Origin: Methylosinus sp. H3A
Lineage (GTDB): Bacteria; Pseudomonadota; Alphaproteobacteria; Rhizobiales; Beijerinckiaceae
Direction of reading: 5' to 3'
NCBI RefSeq assembly: GCF_015709455.1
Contig: NZ_JADNQW010000005.1
Location: forward strand, 1,860,001 to 1,924,000
DNA length: 64,000 nt
In this document: piece by piece, positions 53,312-62,934 of the stretch
How the letters are laid out: the number at the start of each line of letters is the position of its first letter
Numbering within the stretch: position 1 is the stretch's first letter
The notes under the pieces: model-generated
What the model saw: the letters and a program-made list of their open reading frames with translations, nothing else
Database searches by the model: none
Told to the model about the DNA's origin: nothing
Made by a program: the position numbers and the translations under genes

Positions 53312-55627
53312 TCAACGCGGCCCATTCTTCTGCGGCGTGCGCATCGCCGCCAGCAGCGCGTCGCCCAGCGCGCCTGCGCCCTTTTGCGGCTCGGGCTGGC
53401 GCATCTGACGCGGGCTCGCGCCGCCCTCGCGGCGCTGGCCTCCGGCGGGCGCCTGGCGCTGATCGGGCGTGTCGTCGAGCCGCATGGAGAGCGCGATGCG
53501 CTTTCGCGGCGCGTCGATCTCCAGCACCTTCACCTTGACGATATCGCCGGGCTTGGCCACCTGCCGCGGATCCTTCACGAAAGTCTTGGACATGGCCGAG
53601 ATATGGACGAGTCCGTCCTGATGCACGCCCACATCCACAAAGGCGCCGAAGGCCGCCACATTGGTGACGACGCCCTCGAGAATCATGCCGGGCGTGAGAT
53701 CGGAAATCTTCTCCACGCCCTCCTGGAAGGTCGCGGTCTTGAAGGCGGGACGCGGATCGCGGCCGGGCTTCTCCAGCTCGGCGAAAATATCGGTGACGGT
53801 CGGCAGGCCGAAAGTCTCGTCGACGAATTGCGCCGGCCGCAGCTTGCGCAACTCGGTCGCATTGCCGATGAGCTGCTTTATGTCGGTCTTGGCCGCCGCG
53901 AGAATGCGGCGCACGATCGGATAGGCCTCCGGATGCACGCCGGAGCGGTCGAGCGGATCGTCGCCGTCGACGATACGCAAAAAGCCCGCGCTCTGCTCGA
54001 AGGCCTTGGGGCCGAGACGCGGCACTTTCTTCAGCGAGTCGCGCGTGCGGAAGGGGCCATTCGCGTCGCGATGCGCGACGATGTTGGACGCGAGCAATTC
54101 GCCGACGCCCGACACGCGCGCCAGCAGCGGCGCGGAGGCGGTGTTGACGTCGACGCCGACGGCGTTGACGCAATCCTCGACGACGGCGTCGAGCGAATGG
54201 GAGAGCTTCACCTCCGAGACGTCGTGCTGATATTGGCCGACGCCGATCGCCTTGGGCTCGATCTTCACCAGCTCGGCGAGCGGGTCTTGCAGGCGGCGCG
54301 CGATGGAGGCGGCGCCGCGCAGCGTCACATCGAGATCGGGCAATTCGCGCGAGGCGTATTCGGACGCCGAATAAACCGAAGCGCCCGCCTCGGAGACGAC
54401 GATTTTGGTGAGCTTCAGCTCCGGGAATTTCGTCATCAATTCGCCGGCGAGCTTGTCGGTCTCGCGCGAGGCCGTGCCATTGCCGATGGCGATGAGCTCT
54501 ATCGCGTGCTCGCGCGCGAGCTTGGCGAGAATGGAGAGCGATTCGTCCCAGCGGCGTTGTGGCTCATGCGGATAGATCGCCGTTGTCGCGACGATCTTGC
54601 CGGTCTTGTCGATGACCGCGACTTTGACGCCGGTGCGAAAGCCCGGATCGAGGCCGAGCGTCGCGCGCGCGCCGGCGGGCGCGGCGAGCAGAAGATCGCG
54701 CAAATTCGCCGCGAAGACGCGAATGGCTTCATCTTCCGCGAAGCGCCACAGACGCGTGCGCAGATCGACGGAAAGATGTAGCTCGATCTTGGTGCGCCAG
54801 GCCCAGCGCACAGTGTCGAGCAGCCAGCGGTCGCCCGGCCGGCCGCGATCGGCGATGGAAAAACGCTGCGCGATCTGACCCTCATAGCCGACGACGCCTT
54901 CGCTCGGCTCGGGGAGCATCTCGAGATCGAGCATCTCCTCCTTCTCGCCGCGGAACATCGCCAATATGCGATGCGAGGGAAGCTTCACCAGCGGCTCGGA
55001 GAAATCGAAATAATCGGAGAATTTCGCGCCCGCAGCCTCCTTGCCGGCGCGCACTTTCGATTTCATGAGACCCTGCGTCCAGAAGGTCTCGCGCAGGCGG
55101 CCGATGAGATCGGCGTTCTCGGCGAAACGCTCGACGAGAATGGCGCGCGCGCCCTCGAGCGCGGCGGTCGCATCGGCGACATTCTTCTCGGCGTTCACGA
55201 AAGGCTCGGCCTGCGCCTTCGGCTCGCGCTCGGGATGGCCGAGCAGAGCTTCGGCGAGCGGCGCCAGGCCGGCCTCGATCGCGATCTGCGCCTTGGTGCG
55301 GCGCTTGGGCTTGAAGGGGAGATAAATATCCTCGAGCCGCGCCTTATTATCGGCGTCCATGATCGTCGCGCGCAGCGCATCGTCGAGCTTGCCTTGCGTT
55401 TCGATCGATTCGAGAATCGCTTTGCGGCGCTCTTCGAGCTCGCGCAAATAGCGCAGACGCTCCTCAAGATGGCGCAGCTGCGTGTCGTCGAGCTGGCCCG
55501 TTGCCTCCTTGCGATAGCGGGCGATGAAGGGCACTGTCGAACCTTGATCGAGCAGAGCGACGGCGGCCTCCACTTGCCAGGGTTTCGCGGAGAGCTCCGT
55601 GCTGATTCGTTCGACGATCGACGCCAT
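53312..55627 (-). CDS. tex: Tex-family RNA-binding transcriptional accessory protein
   Basis: The 771-aa product has the Tex layout: an N-terminal helical domain ([21 protein letters not shown]), YqgF-like ([17 protein letters not shown]), helix-hairpin-helix ([22 protein letters not shown]) and S1 ([32 protein letters not shown]) near residues 640-710, with a Gly/Arg-rich tail. Tex binds RNA and influences transcription and virulence genes in several bacteria. It sits next to tRNA-Gly. Confidence 0.96.
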   Translation of the reverse strand: MASIVERISTELSAKPWQVEAAVALLDQGSTVPFIARYRKEATGQLDDTQLRHLEERLRYLRELEERRKAILESIETQGKLDDALRATIMDADNKARLEDIYLPFKPKRRTKAQIAIEAGLAPLAEALLGHPEREPKAQAEPFVNAEKNVADATAALEGARAILVERFAENADLIGRLRETFWTQGLMKSKVRAGKEAAGAKFSDYFDFSEPLVKLPSHRILAMFRGEKEEMLDLEMLPEPSEGVVGYEGQIAQRFSIADRGRPGDRWLLDTVRWAWRTKIELHLSVDLRTRLWRFAEDEAIRVFAANLRDLLLAAPAGARATLGLDPGFRTGVKVAVIDKTGKIVATTAIYPHEPQRRWDESLSILAKLAREHAIELIAIGNGTASRETDKLAGELMTKFPELKLTKIVVSEAGASVYSASEYASRELPDLDVTLRGAASIARRLQDPLAELVKIEPKAIGVGQYQHDVSEVKLSHSLDAVVEDCVNAVGVDVNTASAPLLARVSGVGELLASNIVAHRDANGPFRTRDSLKKVPRLGPKAFEQSAGFLRIVDGDDPLDRSGVHPEAYPIVRRILAAAKTDIKQLIGNATELRKLRPAQFVDETFGLPTVTDIFAELEKPGRDPRPAFKTATFQEGVEKISDLTPGMILEGVVTNVAAFGAFVDVGVHQDGLVHISAMSKTFVKDPRQVAKPGDIVKVKVLEIDAPRKRIALSMRLDDTPDQRQAPAGGQRREGGASPRQMRQPEPQKGAGALGDALLAAMRTPQKNGPR

Positions 55628-55750
55628 GCGCTATCCCTGTCGGCTGTTTCTGGGGAGCGCGTTTCTAGCGTTCGGCGTGGCGACAAGTCAAAAGCGAAAT
55701 GTCGAAAGCGAAATTCTGTGGACATCCTCGGTTCGGCGTGGAGCCGCCGA

Positions 55751-57289
55751 TTATTTGCGCGATTCGGGGAGATGCGGGTGATCCGGCCAGCAGCTTCGCT
55801 GCTCGATCTCGAGCCGCGCGTCGCTCGCCGCGCCGAGCCAGGACGGAGCCGTCTCCAGGCGCGCGAGATAATTGGTCGGGAAGTCATGAGGATCGGTCTT
55901 GCGCCAGCTCGTCAGCAAATCGCAATCGGCGATGGCGAAAGCCGGCACGACGAATGCGCGCTTGATCTCCATCGCCGGCGTCGCGGCGGAGACGATCACA
56001 ATGGCCGATATCAGGGAGGCGAGCAGGCCGCCGTCGCGGGGCGTCGACACGGCGACTCGCGCGAAGGCGAAAGCGAGGACGAACAGCGCCGGAATGGAGG
56101 CGCGCATGGCGAGATCATTGTTCGGGCCGAAGGAATAGAAGGGAAGCGCCAGCAGCACGACAATGGCGGCGACGGTGAGCGCGCGGTCGCTTCTCGCGAG
56201 CGTCTCGCGCGCGGCGAAGAGGAAGGCCGCATGCGGAATCTCGACGAGAATGAAGGCGACATAGAGGATGACGAAACCTGGAATGGCGATCAGCCAGCCA
56301 TGTTTGACGGATTCGGCGTCGATCGTCAGATAGAGCGCGATCGGCAGAAAGCAGAGACCCGCGGCGGCCGCGGCGATATTGCGCGGCGAAAAGAGGCCGC
56401 GGCCGAGCCGCAGCGCGCAAAAGCCGATGAGCGGCGCGGCGCCGACGGCGGCGAGCGGCGACCAGAGCAGAGTCGCCGCGAAGAGAATGGCGAGGATCGC
56501 GAGATCGATCTCCCCGCGCGCGAAGAGGAGAAGCAGCAGCGCCGCCCACCAGCCCGGCAGCGCATGATTCGGAACCCAGAATAATTGCGTGACATGCGAG
56601 GAATATTGGATCGCCGAGCTCCACCATTCGAGATGGTCCGGCAGCTCGAGCCCGTCGCGGAGCAGCTGCGGAAGAATATCGACGCCGCTGAACAGGACGA
56701 AGATCGCGAGAAAGGGCGCGACGCGCGCGCCGGCGAGACGCGCGACGAAATAGAGGCAAGAGCCGAGCAGCAGCGCATTTTGCGCGAGCATGGCGACATG
56801 CGCGCCGAAAAGCCCCGTGTAACGCCCGATCGCGGCGGGCAGGAGATACATGCCGAGCGGCGCGCGCAGCAGATAATCCTGATTCTCGTAGCGATAGAAG
56901 AGCGGGAAGCCCTGCCGCGTCAGATCGGAGAGCACGGCGTCGCGCATCAGCCAGTCAAGATTGGCGTAGAAGAGATGCGTCTCGCCGCCGAGCAGCAGCA
57001 GAACGACGGCGAGCGCGAGGCAGGCGACGAAAATTTTCGCGTCGATCGGCGCGGCGAGAATACTGTCGGGCTTTGGACGGAAGGAGAAGAGGAGGAAAGC
57101 GGCCAGCGCGCAGCCCGCGAGAACCGGCGCTGCGCCTATGACGCCAAATCCGAGAGCGAGCGCGGCGTTGGAGAGCAGGAAGGCGAGAATGCTCAGCCGC
57201 AGCAGCAGCAGATTGCGCAAGAGCGGCGCGCGCGCGTCTTTGCGCGCGGCGGCGGCTGCGTCTTTCTCAGGCGATGTCGTGGTGGTCAT
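55751..57289 (-). CDS. Polytopic membrane protein, possible glycosyltransferase (GtrC-like)
   Basis: The 512-aa product has 10 or more predicted helices (LLLLRLSILAFLLSNAALALGFGVI; IFVACLALAVVLLLLGG; APFLAIFVLFSGVDILPQLL; ALTVAAIVVLLALPFYSFG) and a C-terminal soluble domain of about 90 residues. A periplasmic loop (WVPNHALPGWWAAL) resembles the acceptor region of GT-C enzymes. It is the third gene of the gtrA/gtrB-like run, where the specific transferase usually sits. No family was recognised with certainty. Confidence 0.7.
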   Translation of the reverse strand: MTTTTSPEKDAAAAARKDARAPLLRNLLLLRLSILAFLLSNAALALGFGVIGAAPVLAGCALAAFLLFSFRPKPDSILAAPIDAKIFVACLALAVVLLLLGGETHLFYANLDWLMRDAVLSDLTRQGFPLFYRYENQDYLLRAPLGMYLLPAAIGRYTGLFGAHVAMLAQNALLLGSCLYFVARLAGARVAPFLAIFVLFSGVDILPQLLRDGLELPDHLEWWSSAIQYSSHVTQLFWVPNHALPGWWAALLLLLFARGEIDLAILAILFAATLLWSPLAAVGAAPLIGFCALRLGRGLFSPRNIAAAAAGLCFLPIALYLTIDAESVKHGWLIAIPGFVILYVAFILVEIPHAAFLFAARETLARSDRALTVAAIVVLLALPFYSFGPNNDLAMRASIPALFVLAFAFARVAVSTPRDGGLLASLISAIVIVSAATPAMEIKRAFVVPAFAIADCDLLTSWRKTDPHDFPTNYLARLETAPSWLGAASDARLEIEQRSCWPDHPHLPESRK

Positions 57290-57312
57290 GTCGGCGCCGG
57301 TTGTCGCTTGTC

Positions 57313-58251
57313 TCAGAAGTTGATGCGCTCGCGCTCGAACACCACGGGCTTGCGGCGCACTTGCGCATGGATGGCGAGAATATATTCGGCGAGCACGCCG
57401 ATCGAAAATAATTGCACGCCGCCGAAGAAGAACACCGCGACGATGATCGTCATCACGCCGGGCGGCGCCATTTGGCGGAAGAAGACGAGCCCGAGCGCGA
57501 GGCTGAGGAAGGCGTAGGCGAGCGCCAGAGCCGCTATGCCGAAGCCGAGGAACAGCAGCAGACGCAGCGGCGCCGGGGTGAAGGTGACGAGGCCGTTCAT
57601 GCCCTGATCGACGAGCCGCAGCAGCGTGTTCTTGGTGACGCCGCGCCGCCGCTCGACCCATTTGTAGGGGACGCCGACGGCGGTGAAGCCGCATTCGAAG
57701 GTCATCATACGCATGAAGGGATAGGAATCGTCGATCGCGCGCATCGCCTCGACGACCTTGCGATCGACGAGCTGGTAATCGCCGACGCCGGGCGGCAAGG
57801 TGAATTCCGAGAGGCCGGTCAGCACGCGATAATAGAGCCCGCGCGCCACGCGCATGATCGCATTCTCTTCGCGAATCTTGCGAATGCCATAGACGATCTC
57901 GTTTCCGGCCTCCCAGAGCTTCACGAATTGCGGCAGCAGCTCCGGCGGATCCTGGAGATCGGCCGGTAGGAAGAGGAGGATCGCGTCGCCGCCGGCCGCC
58001 ATCACGCCATTGAAGTTGGAGCGCATCGGCCCGAAATTGCGGGCGTTGAGAATGACCTTCACACAAGGATCGGCGGCGGCGATCTCGCGCAAAATTTCGA
58101 CGCTGCGGTCGCTGGAGGCGTTGTCGCAGAACACATGCTCGCGGCGATAGTCTCTCAGCTCGCCGTCGAAGAGCGCCGCGACGCGCGCATGGCATTCGCG
58201 AATGTTGAGCTCTTCATTGTAGCAGGGCGTGACGATGGAAATGGTCTTCAT
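57313..58251 (-). CDS. GtrB-like glycosyltransferase (GT2, polyprenyl-phosphate type)
   Basis: The 312-aa product has the GT2 start (ISIVTPCYNEELNIRECHARV), DNASSDRSVEIL, the DxD-like LPADLQDPPELL, FTLPPGVGDYQLVDR and a membrane tail of two helices (LLLFLGFGIAALALAYAFLSL; GVMTIIVAVFFFGGVQLFS). It transfers a sugar to undecaprenyl phosphate. Its start overlaps gtrA by ATGA. Confidence 0.92.
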   Translation of the reverse strand: MKTISIVTPCYNEELNIRECHARVAALFDGELRDYRREHVFCDNASSDRSVEILREIAAADPCVKVILNARNFGPMRSNFNGVMAAGGDAILLFLPADLQDPPELLPQFVKLWEAGNEIVYGIRKIREENAIMRVARGLYYRVLTGLSEFTLPPGVGDYQLVDRKVVEAMRAIDDSYPFMRMMTFECGFTAVGVPYKWVERRRGVTKNTLLRLVDQGMNGLVTFTPAPLRLLLFLGFGIAALALAYAFLSLALGLVFFRQMAPPGVMTIIVAVFFFGGVQLFSIGVLAEYILAIHAQVRRKPVVFERERINF

Positions 58252-58670
58252 GCGCCGCCGCCTCCCGCGCGGAAAACGAAGTCGCGATTGAGGAGATAGG
58301 AGAGCGTCGCGAGCACCGGCGTCAACGCCGCCTGAGCGAGCGCCGCCTCCGCGCCATAATGCTCGAGCGCGCGCAGCGCGAGCGCGTCGACGAGGAAGAG
58401 GGCCGCATAGACGGCGATGAAGCGGCCGAGAAAGCGCGAATCGCTGGAGCCGAAGACGAGGCGTCCGATCGACAAGAAATTGAATAGCGCGCCGAGCGCG
58501 GTGGAGACGCCGGCCGCGACGACCGAATCGAGCGTCGCGCGCCAGACGAAATAGAAGATCGCATAGCCGAAGGCGGTGTTCACCAGGCCCACCGCGAAGA
58601 ATCGCAGCGCCCGCGCGCTCGGCGCGAGAGCGGCCGCGTCGAATCGGAAATCACGCTTGTCGTCGGCCAA
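58248..58670 (-). CDS. GtrA-family flippase
   Basis: The 140-aa product has four predicted helices (ALRFFAVGLVNTAFGYAIFYF; STALGALFNFLSIGRLVFG; FIAVYAALFLVDALALRAL; LTPVLATLSYLLNRDFVF) in the GtrA/DPMS pattern. It probably flips the sugar-linked lipid made by the next gene. It is first in the gtrA-gtrB-glycosyltransferase operon. Confidence 0.92.
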   Translation of the reverse strand: MADDKRDFRFDAAALAPSARALRFFAVGLVNTAFGYAIFYFVWRATLDSVVAAGVSTALGALFNFLSIGRLVFGSSDSRFLGRFIAVYAALFLVDALALRALEHYGAEAALAQAALTPVLATLSYLLNRDFVFRAGGGGA

Positions 58671-59393
58671 TTCGTCCGTCCATGCGCTCGGCGTCGCTGT
58701 CGCGGCGGATCATGGCTTACGAAAGGTTAACGCTCGGCTTACGCCGGCCGGTTCCGCAGCGGCGCGACGCGCGGCGCGGCGGATGCGCGTCAACCCTTTC
58801 CGCGCTCGCGAATCGCCGCGCCGGGCCTGCGAGCGCGCGGCGAGGGCGAATCGCCGCCGCCGCGAGCGCCGCGCGAGCGCGCCCAGGCAACCGAATTCGG
58901 GACGAAAAGGTAAAGGCGCGGCGCCCGGAGGCCTCGCGCGGGCGCGAGGGGCTCGCGATATATGGACGAATATGGGGCCGCGGCCTCGAGACCTCGCGCG
59001 AACGGCGCGGCAACGCCGCGAGATCGCCGATTCGTGCCCGCTCCGTTCCGGCATGATTCCAAACCTTAACGCGATGGTCGTCGCAACGTCGTGATTCGCA
59101 TGTTGACAAGCCGCCAGGACGGAGTCCGCGTCGGACCTCGCGCTGCTCGCGGTCGATCCATGCTGCAAAATATGAGATTTAGAAGCCCTAGTGTTCGTGA
59201 GGCGGGTGAGAGACCATATCTCGAGCGAACAGAGCGTGACTCCGAGCTCGTAAGCGATTCGGCCGCGATTCGTTCGTCGCCTGTTCGAAGTCTGAAATGG
59301 CGTCGTCTCCGCTGTTCTAATCCGGGACGTGCGCCGCTATCGATTCTGGCGTGGGCTCGCGTCAGGGCTCCAGGTGAAATATAACGCAGAGCC
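58671..59393. other. 723-bp region without a recognised gene
   Basis: The first 400 bp are very GC-rich with reading frames that lack any domain. From about 59095 the sequence is less GC-rich and holds a TTGACA at 59103 that could belong to the helicase promoter. No RNA or repeat was recognised. Confidence 0.5.
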
Positions 59394-62300
59394 ATGGGCC
59401 CTATGCTCACCGCCAAGAGACCGGCCGCGCCGGGCGTCCGTCCGTCGACCGCCGGCGTCGCCGCCGTTCTGGGGCCGACCAACACCGGCAAGACTCATCA
59501 CGCCATAGAGCGGATGCTCTCCTATCCGACGGGCATGATCGGCCTGCCGCTGCGCCTCCTCGCGCGCGAGGTCTATGCGCGAGTGGCGGAGCGTGTGGGG
59601 TCGGACAATGTCGCGCTCATCACCGGCGAGGAGAAGATAAAGCCGCGCGCGCCCGCCTATTGGGTCTCGACCGTCGAGGCGATGCCGCGCGATCTCGATG
59701 TGGATTTCGTCGCCGTGGACGAGATTCAGCTCGCCGCCGATCTCGACCGCGGCCATGTCTTCACCGATCGCCTGCTCTATTGGCGCGGCCGCGTCGAGAC
59801 GCTGCTGATCGGCGCGGAAACCATGCGCTCGCTGATCGAGCGGCTGTTGCCGGGCGTTCCCATTTTCACGCGGCCGCGGCTGTCGCATCTGAGCTTCGCC
59901 GGCGAGCGCAAGCTCGCGCGCCTGCCGCCGCGCAGCGCCATCGTGGCCTTCTCCGCCGAGGACGTCTACGCCATAGCGGAATGGATCAAGCGTCAGCGCG
60001 GCGGGGCGGCCGTCGTGCTCGGCGCGCTCTCCCCACGCACGCGCAACGCCCAGGTCGATCTCTTTCAGAACGGCGATGTCGATTACATCGTCGCCACCGA
60101 CGCCATAGGCATGGGCCTCAATCTCGATGTCGACCACATCGCCTTCGCCTCCGACCGCAAATTCGACGGCTGGCGCCATCGTCGCCTCACCGCCGGGGAA
60201 TTGGGCCAGATCGCCGGCCGCGCCGGGCGCAATATGAACGACGGGACGTTCGGCTCCACCGGCCGTTGCCCGCCCTTCGACGAGCAGACGGTCGAGGCGC
60301 TGGAGAATCACTGGTTCGATCCGCTGGTCGCGCTGCAATGGCGCAACGCCGATCTCGATTTCGAATCGATCGAGGCGCTGGTCGAATCGCTGGAGCGCGC
60401 CTCCCCCGACGAATGCCTGCTGAGGGCCCGCACCGCCGAGGATCAGATGGTGCTGGAAGTCGCGGCGCGCGACGAAACTGTGCAGCGCAACACGAAAACC
60501 AGAGCCGATATTATGAGACTCTGGGACGTGTGCCAGATTCCCGATTATCGTAAGACCTCGCCCGCCGCCCATACCGAGCTCGCGCTCGCCGTCTATGGCT
60601 ATGTGGTGCGTCGCGGATTGATCCCAGGCGATTGGTTCGCAAAGCAAATCGCCGCCGTGGACCGTATCGACGGCGACATTCACACCCTGTCCGCGAGGCT
60701 CGCTCAGGTGCGGACCTGGACATTCATCGCCAACCGATCCGGCTGGCTCGAGAATCCAGAGCATTGGCAGAGCGTCGCTCGTCAGGTAGAGGACAGTCTG
60801 TCCGACGCGCTGCACGAACGCCTCACGCAGCGTTTCGTCGATCGCCGCACCAGTGTGCTGATGCGCCGCCTGAGAGAGAATGCGATGCTCGAAGCCGAAA
60901 TCACTACTGCCGGCGACGTAATGGTCGAAGGTCAGCATGTCGGACAGTTGCAGGGATTTCGCTTCACCGCCGATCCACAGGCGACGGGAGAAGCGGCCAA
61001 GGCGCTGAACTCCGCGGCGCAGAGGGCGCTCGCCGGCGAGATAGAGGCGCGCGCCGCCCGCGTGTTCGACGCGGTGGACGACGCCTTCCTGCTGGGCAAT
61101 GACGGGACCATTCGCTGGCTCGGCGAGCCCGTCGGCAAGATCGCGCCCGGCGCGGCGACGCTGACCCCGACGGTGCGGCTGCTGGCCGACGAGCAATTGA
61201 CCGGCGCATCGCTGGAGAAAGTGCAGCAGCGCCTCGATCTGTGGCTGGCGCAGCACATCAAGAAGCTGCTCGGCGCGCTGGAGGAGCTCGAGAAGGGCGA
61301 GGGGCTCGAGGGCGTCACCCGCGGCATCGCCTTTCAGCTCGCCGAGGAGCTCGGCGTTTTGGAGCGTAGCCGCGTCGCCCGCGAGATCAAGACGCTCTCT
61401 CAGGAAGACCGCGCCGCCCTGCGCAAGAAGGGCGTGCGTTTCGGCGCCTATCACATTTATCTGCCGCAGCTGCTGAAGCCGGCGCCGCGCTCGCTCGCCG
61501 CTCTGTTGTGGGGCTTGAAGCATGGCGGGCTCGACAATCTGAAGGGCCTCGAGGAGGTGCCGCATCTGGCCGCCTCCGGCCGCACCTCCTTCGCCGCCGA
61601 TCCGTCGATCTCCAAGGGATTCTACCGCGCCGCCGGCTTCCGCGTCTGCGGCGAGCGTGTGGTGCGCGTCGATATTCTCGAGCGCCTCGCCGATCTCATC
61701 CGGCCGGCGAGCGCCTATCGGCCGGGCGTGACGGCCGGCGACCCGCCCGCCGGCGCCGCCGATGGCGAGGGTTTCGTCGTCACCGTGGCGATGACCTCTC
61801 TCACCGGCTGCGCGGGCGAGGCCTTCGCCTCCATATTGCGCTCGCTCGGCTATCAGTCGGCCGAGCGCCAGGGGCCGGCGATCACCGTGCCGTTGCTGGC
61901 CAAGGCGGCGACCGAGCCGCTCGCCCCGACGCCGGCCGCGCCTGTGGCCGAGGATGGCGAAGCGGGCGCCGAGCAGGCCGAGGCGCCGGCCGAGCAGACC
62001 GCGGAATCGCTCGTCGAGGAGGCCGAGACTCTCGTCGAAGCGGCAGAGGAGGCCGAGGCGGCGGACGTCGTTGCGGAGAGCGTCGAGCCCGCGAACGTCG
62101 AGCCGACCAGCTCCGAAGAGACCAGCTCCGAAGAGGCGAGCTCCGAAGCGACCAGCGCTGAAGAGACCAGCGCTGAAGAGGCCAGCGCCGAAGCGCCGGA
62201 GGCGGTTGCCGAGCCCGTCGCCGCCGAGCCCGTCTCCACGGAGCCGGCGCCGATCGAGATTTGGACGCTGCAGCGCCACGTTCCGCAGGCGCCGCGCCGG

Positions 62301-62678
62301 CGTCATGGCGGCGCTCCGGGCGCGGGCCAGGAAGAGGGCGGCCGCTCCGCGCGGCCCTCCGGCGAGCGTCAGCGCGGCCCGCGACCGGGCCAGGGGGGCG
62401 GCGGACGCCGCCCGGAGCCGGGGGAGGGCGCGCAGGCCGAGCACAAGCCGCGTCCCGACGCCCGCAAGGAGAGCGGCTTCCGCTCCGGCGGCGGCAAGCC
62501 TCGCGGCGACAATCCGCGAGGCGACAATAATCGGCCGCCGCGGGACGACCGCCGCCGCGGCAATGGCGGCTTTTCGACGCCGGAAAAGCGGGAGAGAGAG
62601 CGGCTTCCCGACCCCGATTCGCCCTTCGCCAAGTTGTTGGCGCTGAAGGCCGAGCTCGAAAAAAAGGGCAAGAGCTGA
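59394..62678 (+). CDS. SUV3-like RNA helicase with repetitive acidic/basic tail
   Basis: The 1094-aa product has a superfamily-2 helicase core: Walker A GPTNTGKTHHA, DEIQ (DExH box, VDFVAVDEIQLA), motif III-like TLLIGAETMRSL and helicase-C VDYIVATDAIGMGLNLDVDHIAFAS with QIAGRAGR. The middle part (about 330-780) matches the SUV3/mitochondrial degradosome type. The last 300 residues are an acidic repeat (EETSSEEASSEATSAEETSA), coded by six 15-bp units at 62106-62195, and a basic Gly/Arg-rich end likely to bind RNA. The start may also be the ATG at 59403. Confidence 0.92.
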   Translation: MGPMLTAKRPAAPGVRPSTAGVAAVLGPTNTGKTHHAIERMLSYPTGMIGLPLRLLAREVYARVAERVGSDNVALITGEEKIKPRAPAYWVSTVEAMPRDLDVDFVAVDEIQLAADLDRGHVFTDRLLYWRGRVETLLIGAETMRSLIERLLPGVPIFTRPRLSHLSFAGERKLARLPPRSAIVAFSAEDVYAIAEWIKRQRGGAAVVLGALSPRTRNAQVDLFQNGDVDYIVATDAIGMGLNLDVDHIAFASDRKFDGWRHRRLTAGELGQIAGRAGRNMNDGTFGSTGRCPPFDEQTVEALENHWFDPLVALQWRNADLDFESIEALVESLERASPDECLLRARTAEDQMVLEVAARDETVQRNTKTRADIMRLWDVCQIPDYRKTSPAAHTELALAVYGYVVRRGLIPGDWFAKQIAAVDRIDGDIHTLSARLAQVRTWTFIANRSGWLENPEHWQSVARQVEDSLSDALHERLTQRFVDRRTSVLMRRLRENAMLEAEITTAGDVMVEGQHVGQLQGFRFTADPQATGEAAKALNSAAQRALAGEIEARAARVFDAVDDAFLLGNDGTIRWLGEPVGKIAPGAATLTPTVRLLADEQLTGASLEKVQQRLDLWLAQHIKKLLGALEELEKGEGLEGVTRGIAFQLAEELGVLERSRVAREIKTLSQEDRAALRKKGVRFGAYHIYLPQLLKPAPRSLAALLWGLKHGGLDNLKGLEEVPHLAASGRTSFAADPSISKGFYRAAGFRVCGERVVRVDILERLADLIRPASAYRPGVTAGDPPAGAADGEGFVVTVAMTSLTGCAGEAFASILRSLGYQSAERQGPAITVPLLAKAATEPLAPTPAAPVAEDGEAGAEQAEAPAEQTAESLVEEAETLVEAAEEAEAADVVAESVEPANVEPTSSEETSSEEASSEATSAEETSAEEASAEAPEAVAEPVAAEPVSTEPAPIEIWTLQRHVPQAPRRRHGGAPGAGQEEGGRSARPSGERQRGPRPGQGGGGRRPEPGEGAQAEHKPRPDARKESGFRSGGGKPRGDNPRGDNNRPPRDDRRRGNGGFSTPEKRERERLPDPDSPFAKLLALKAELEKKGKS
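62106..62195 (+). repeat. Six tandem 15-bp repeats inside the helicase gene
   Basis: Units such as ACCAGCTCCGAAGAG repeat six times with small changes and code for T/A-S-S/A-E-E/A repeats. They are in-frame, so unit number may vary without breaking the gene. Confidence 0.9.
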
Positions 62679-62934
62679 AATTTTGCCTCAAATGACTGGT
62701 CTTGTCCGACCCATGCCGAAGCGGCCGCGGGATCGCTCGGGGGTGGGATCGCGTCGACTTGCCAAATCCGGATCGTTCGGCCTATTGCTGGCGTGATCTT
62801 AGGCGCGCTGGCGCTGGCCGATGCTATCGGGCCTCGTCGATCCCGAATGCCGGCCGTGGGCGAGATCCTGTCCGCGGCCGTCGTCTCGTGGCGAGCGCGG
62901 CGTCGGACGAAGGCCTTCCACCGAAAGGCGATAC

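Noticed and set aside
58671-59094. Arg-rich reading frames in the gap before the helicase
   Set aside because: No domain, no ribosome site of note and overlapping frames on both strands.
59337-62444. Very long open frame (over 1000 codons) antisense to the helicase
   Set aside because: It has no domain and mirrors the GC-rich helicase codons; the plus-strand helicase motifs are unmistakable.
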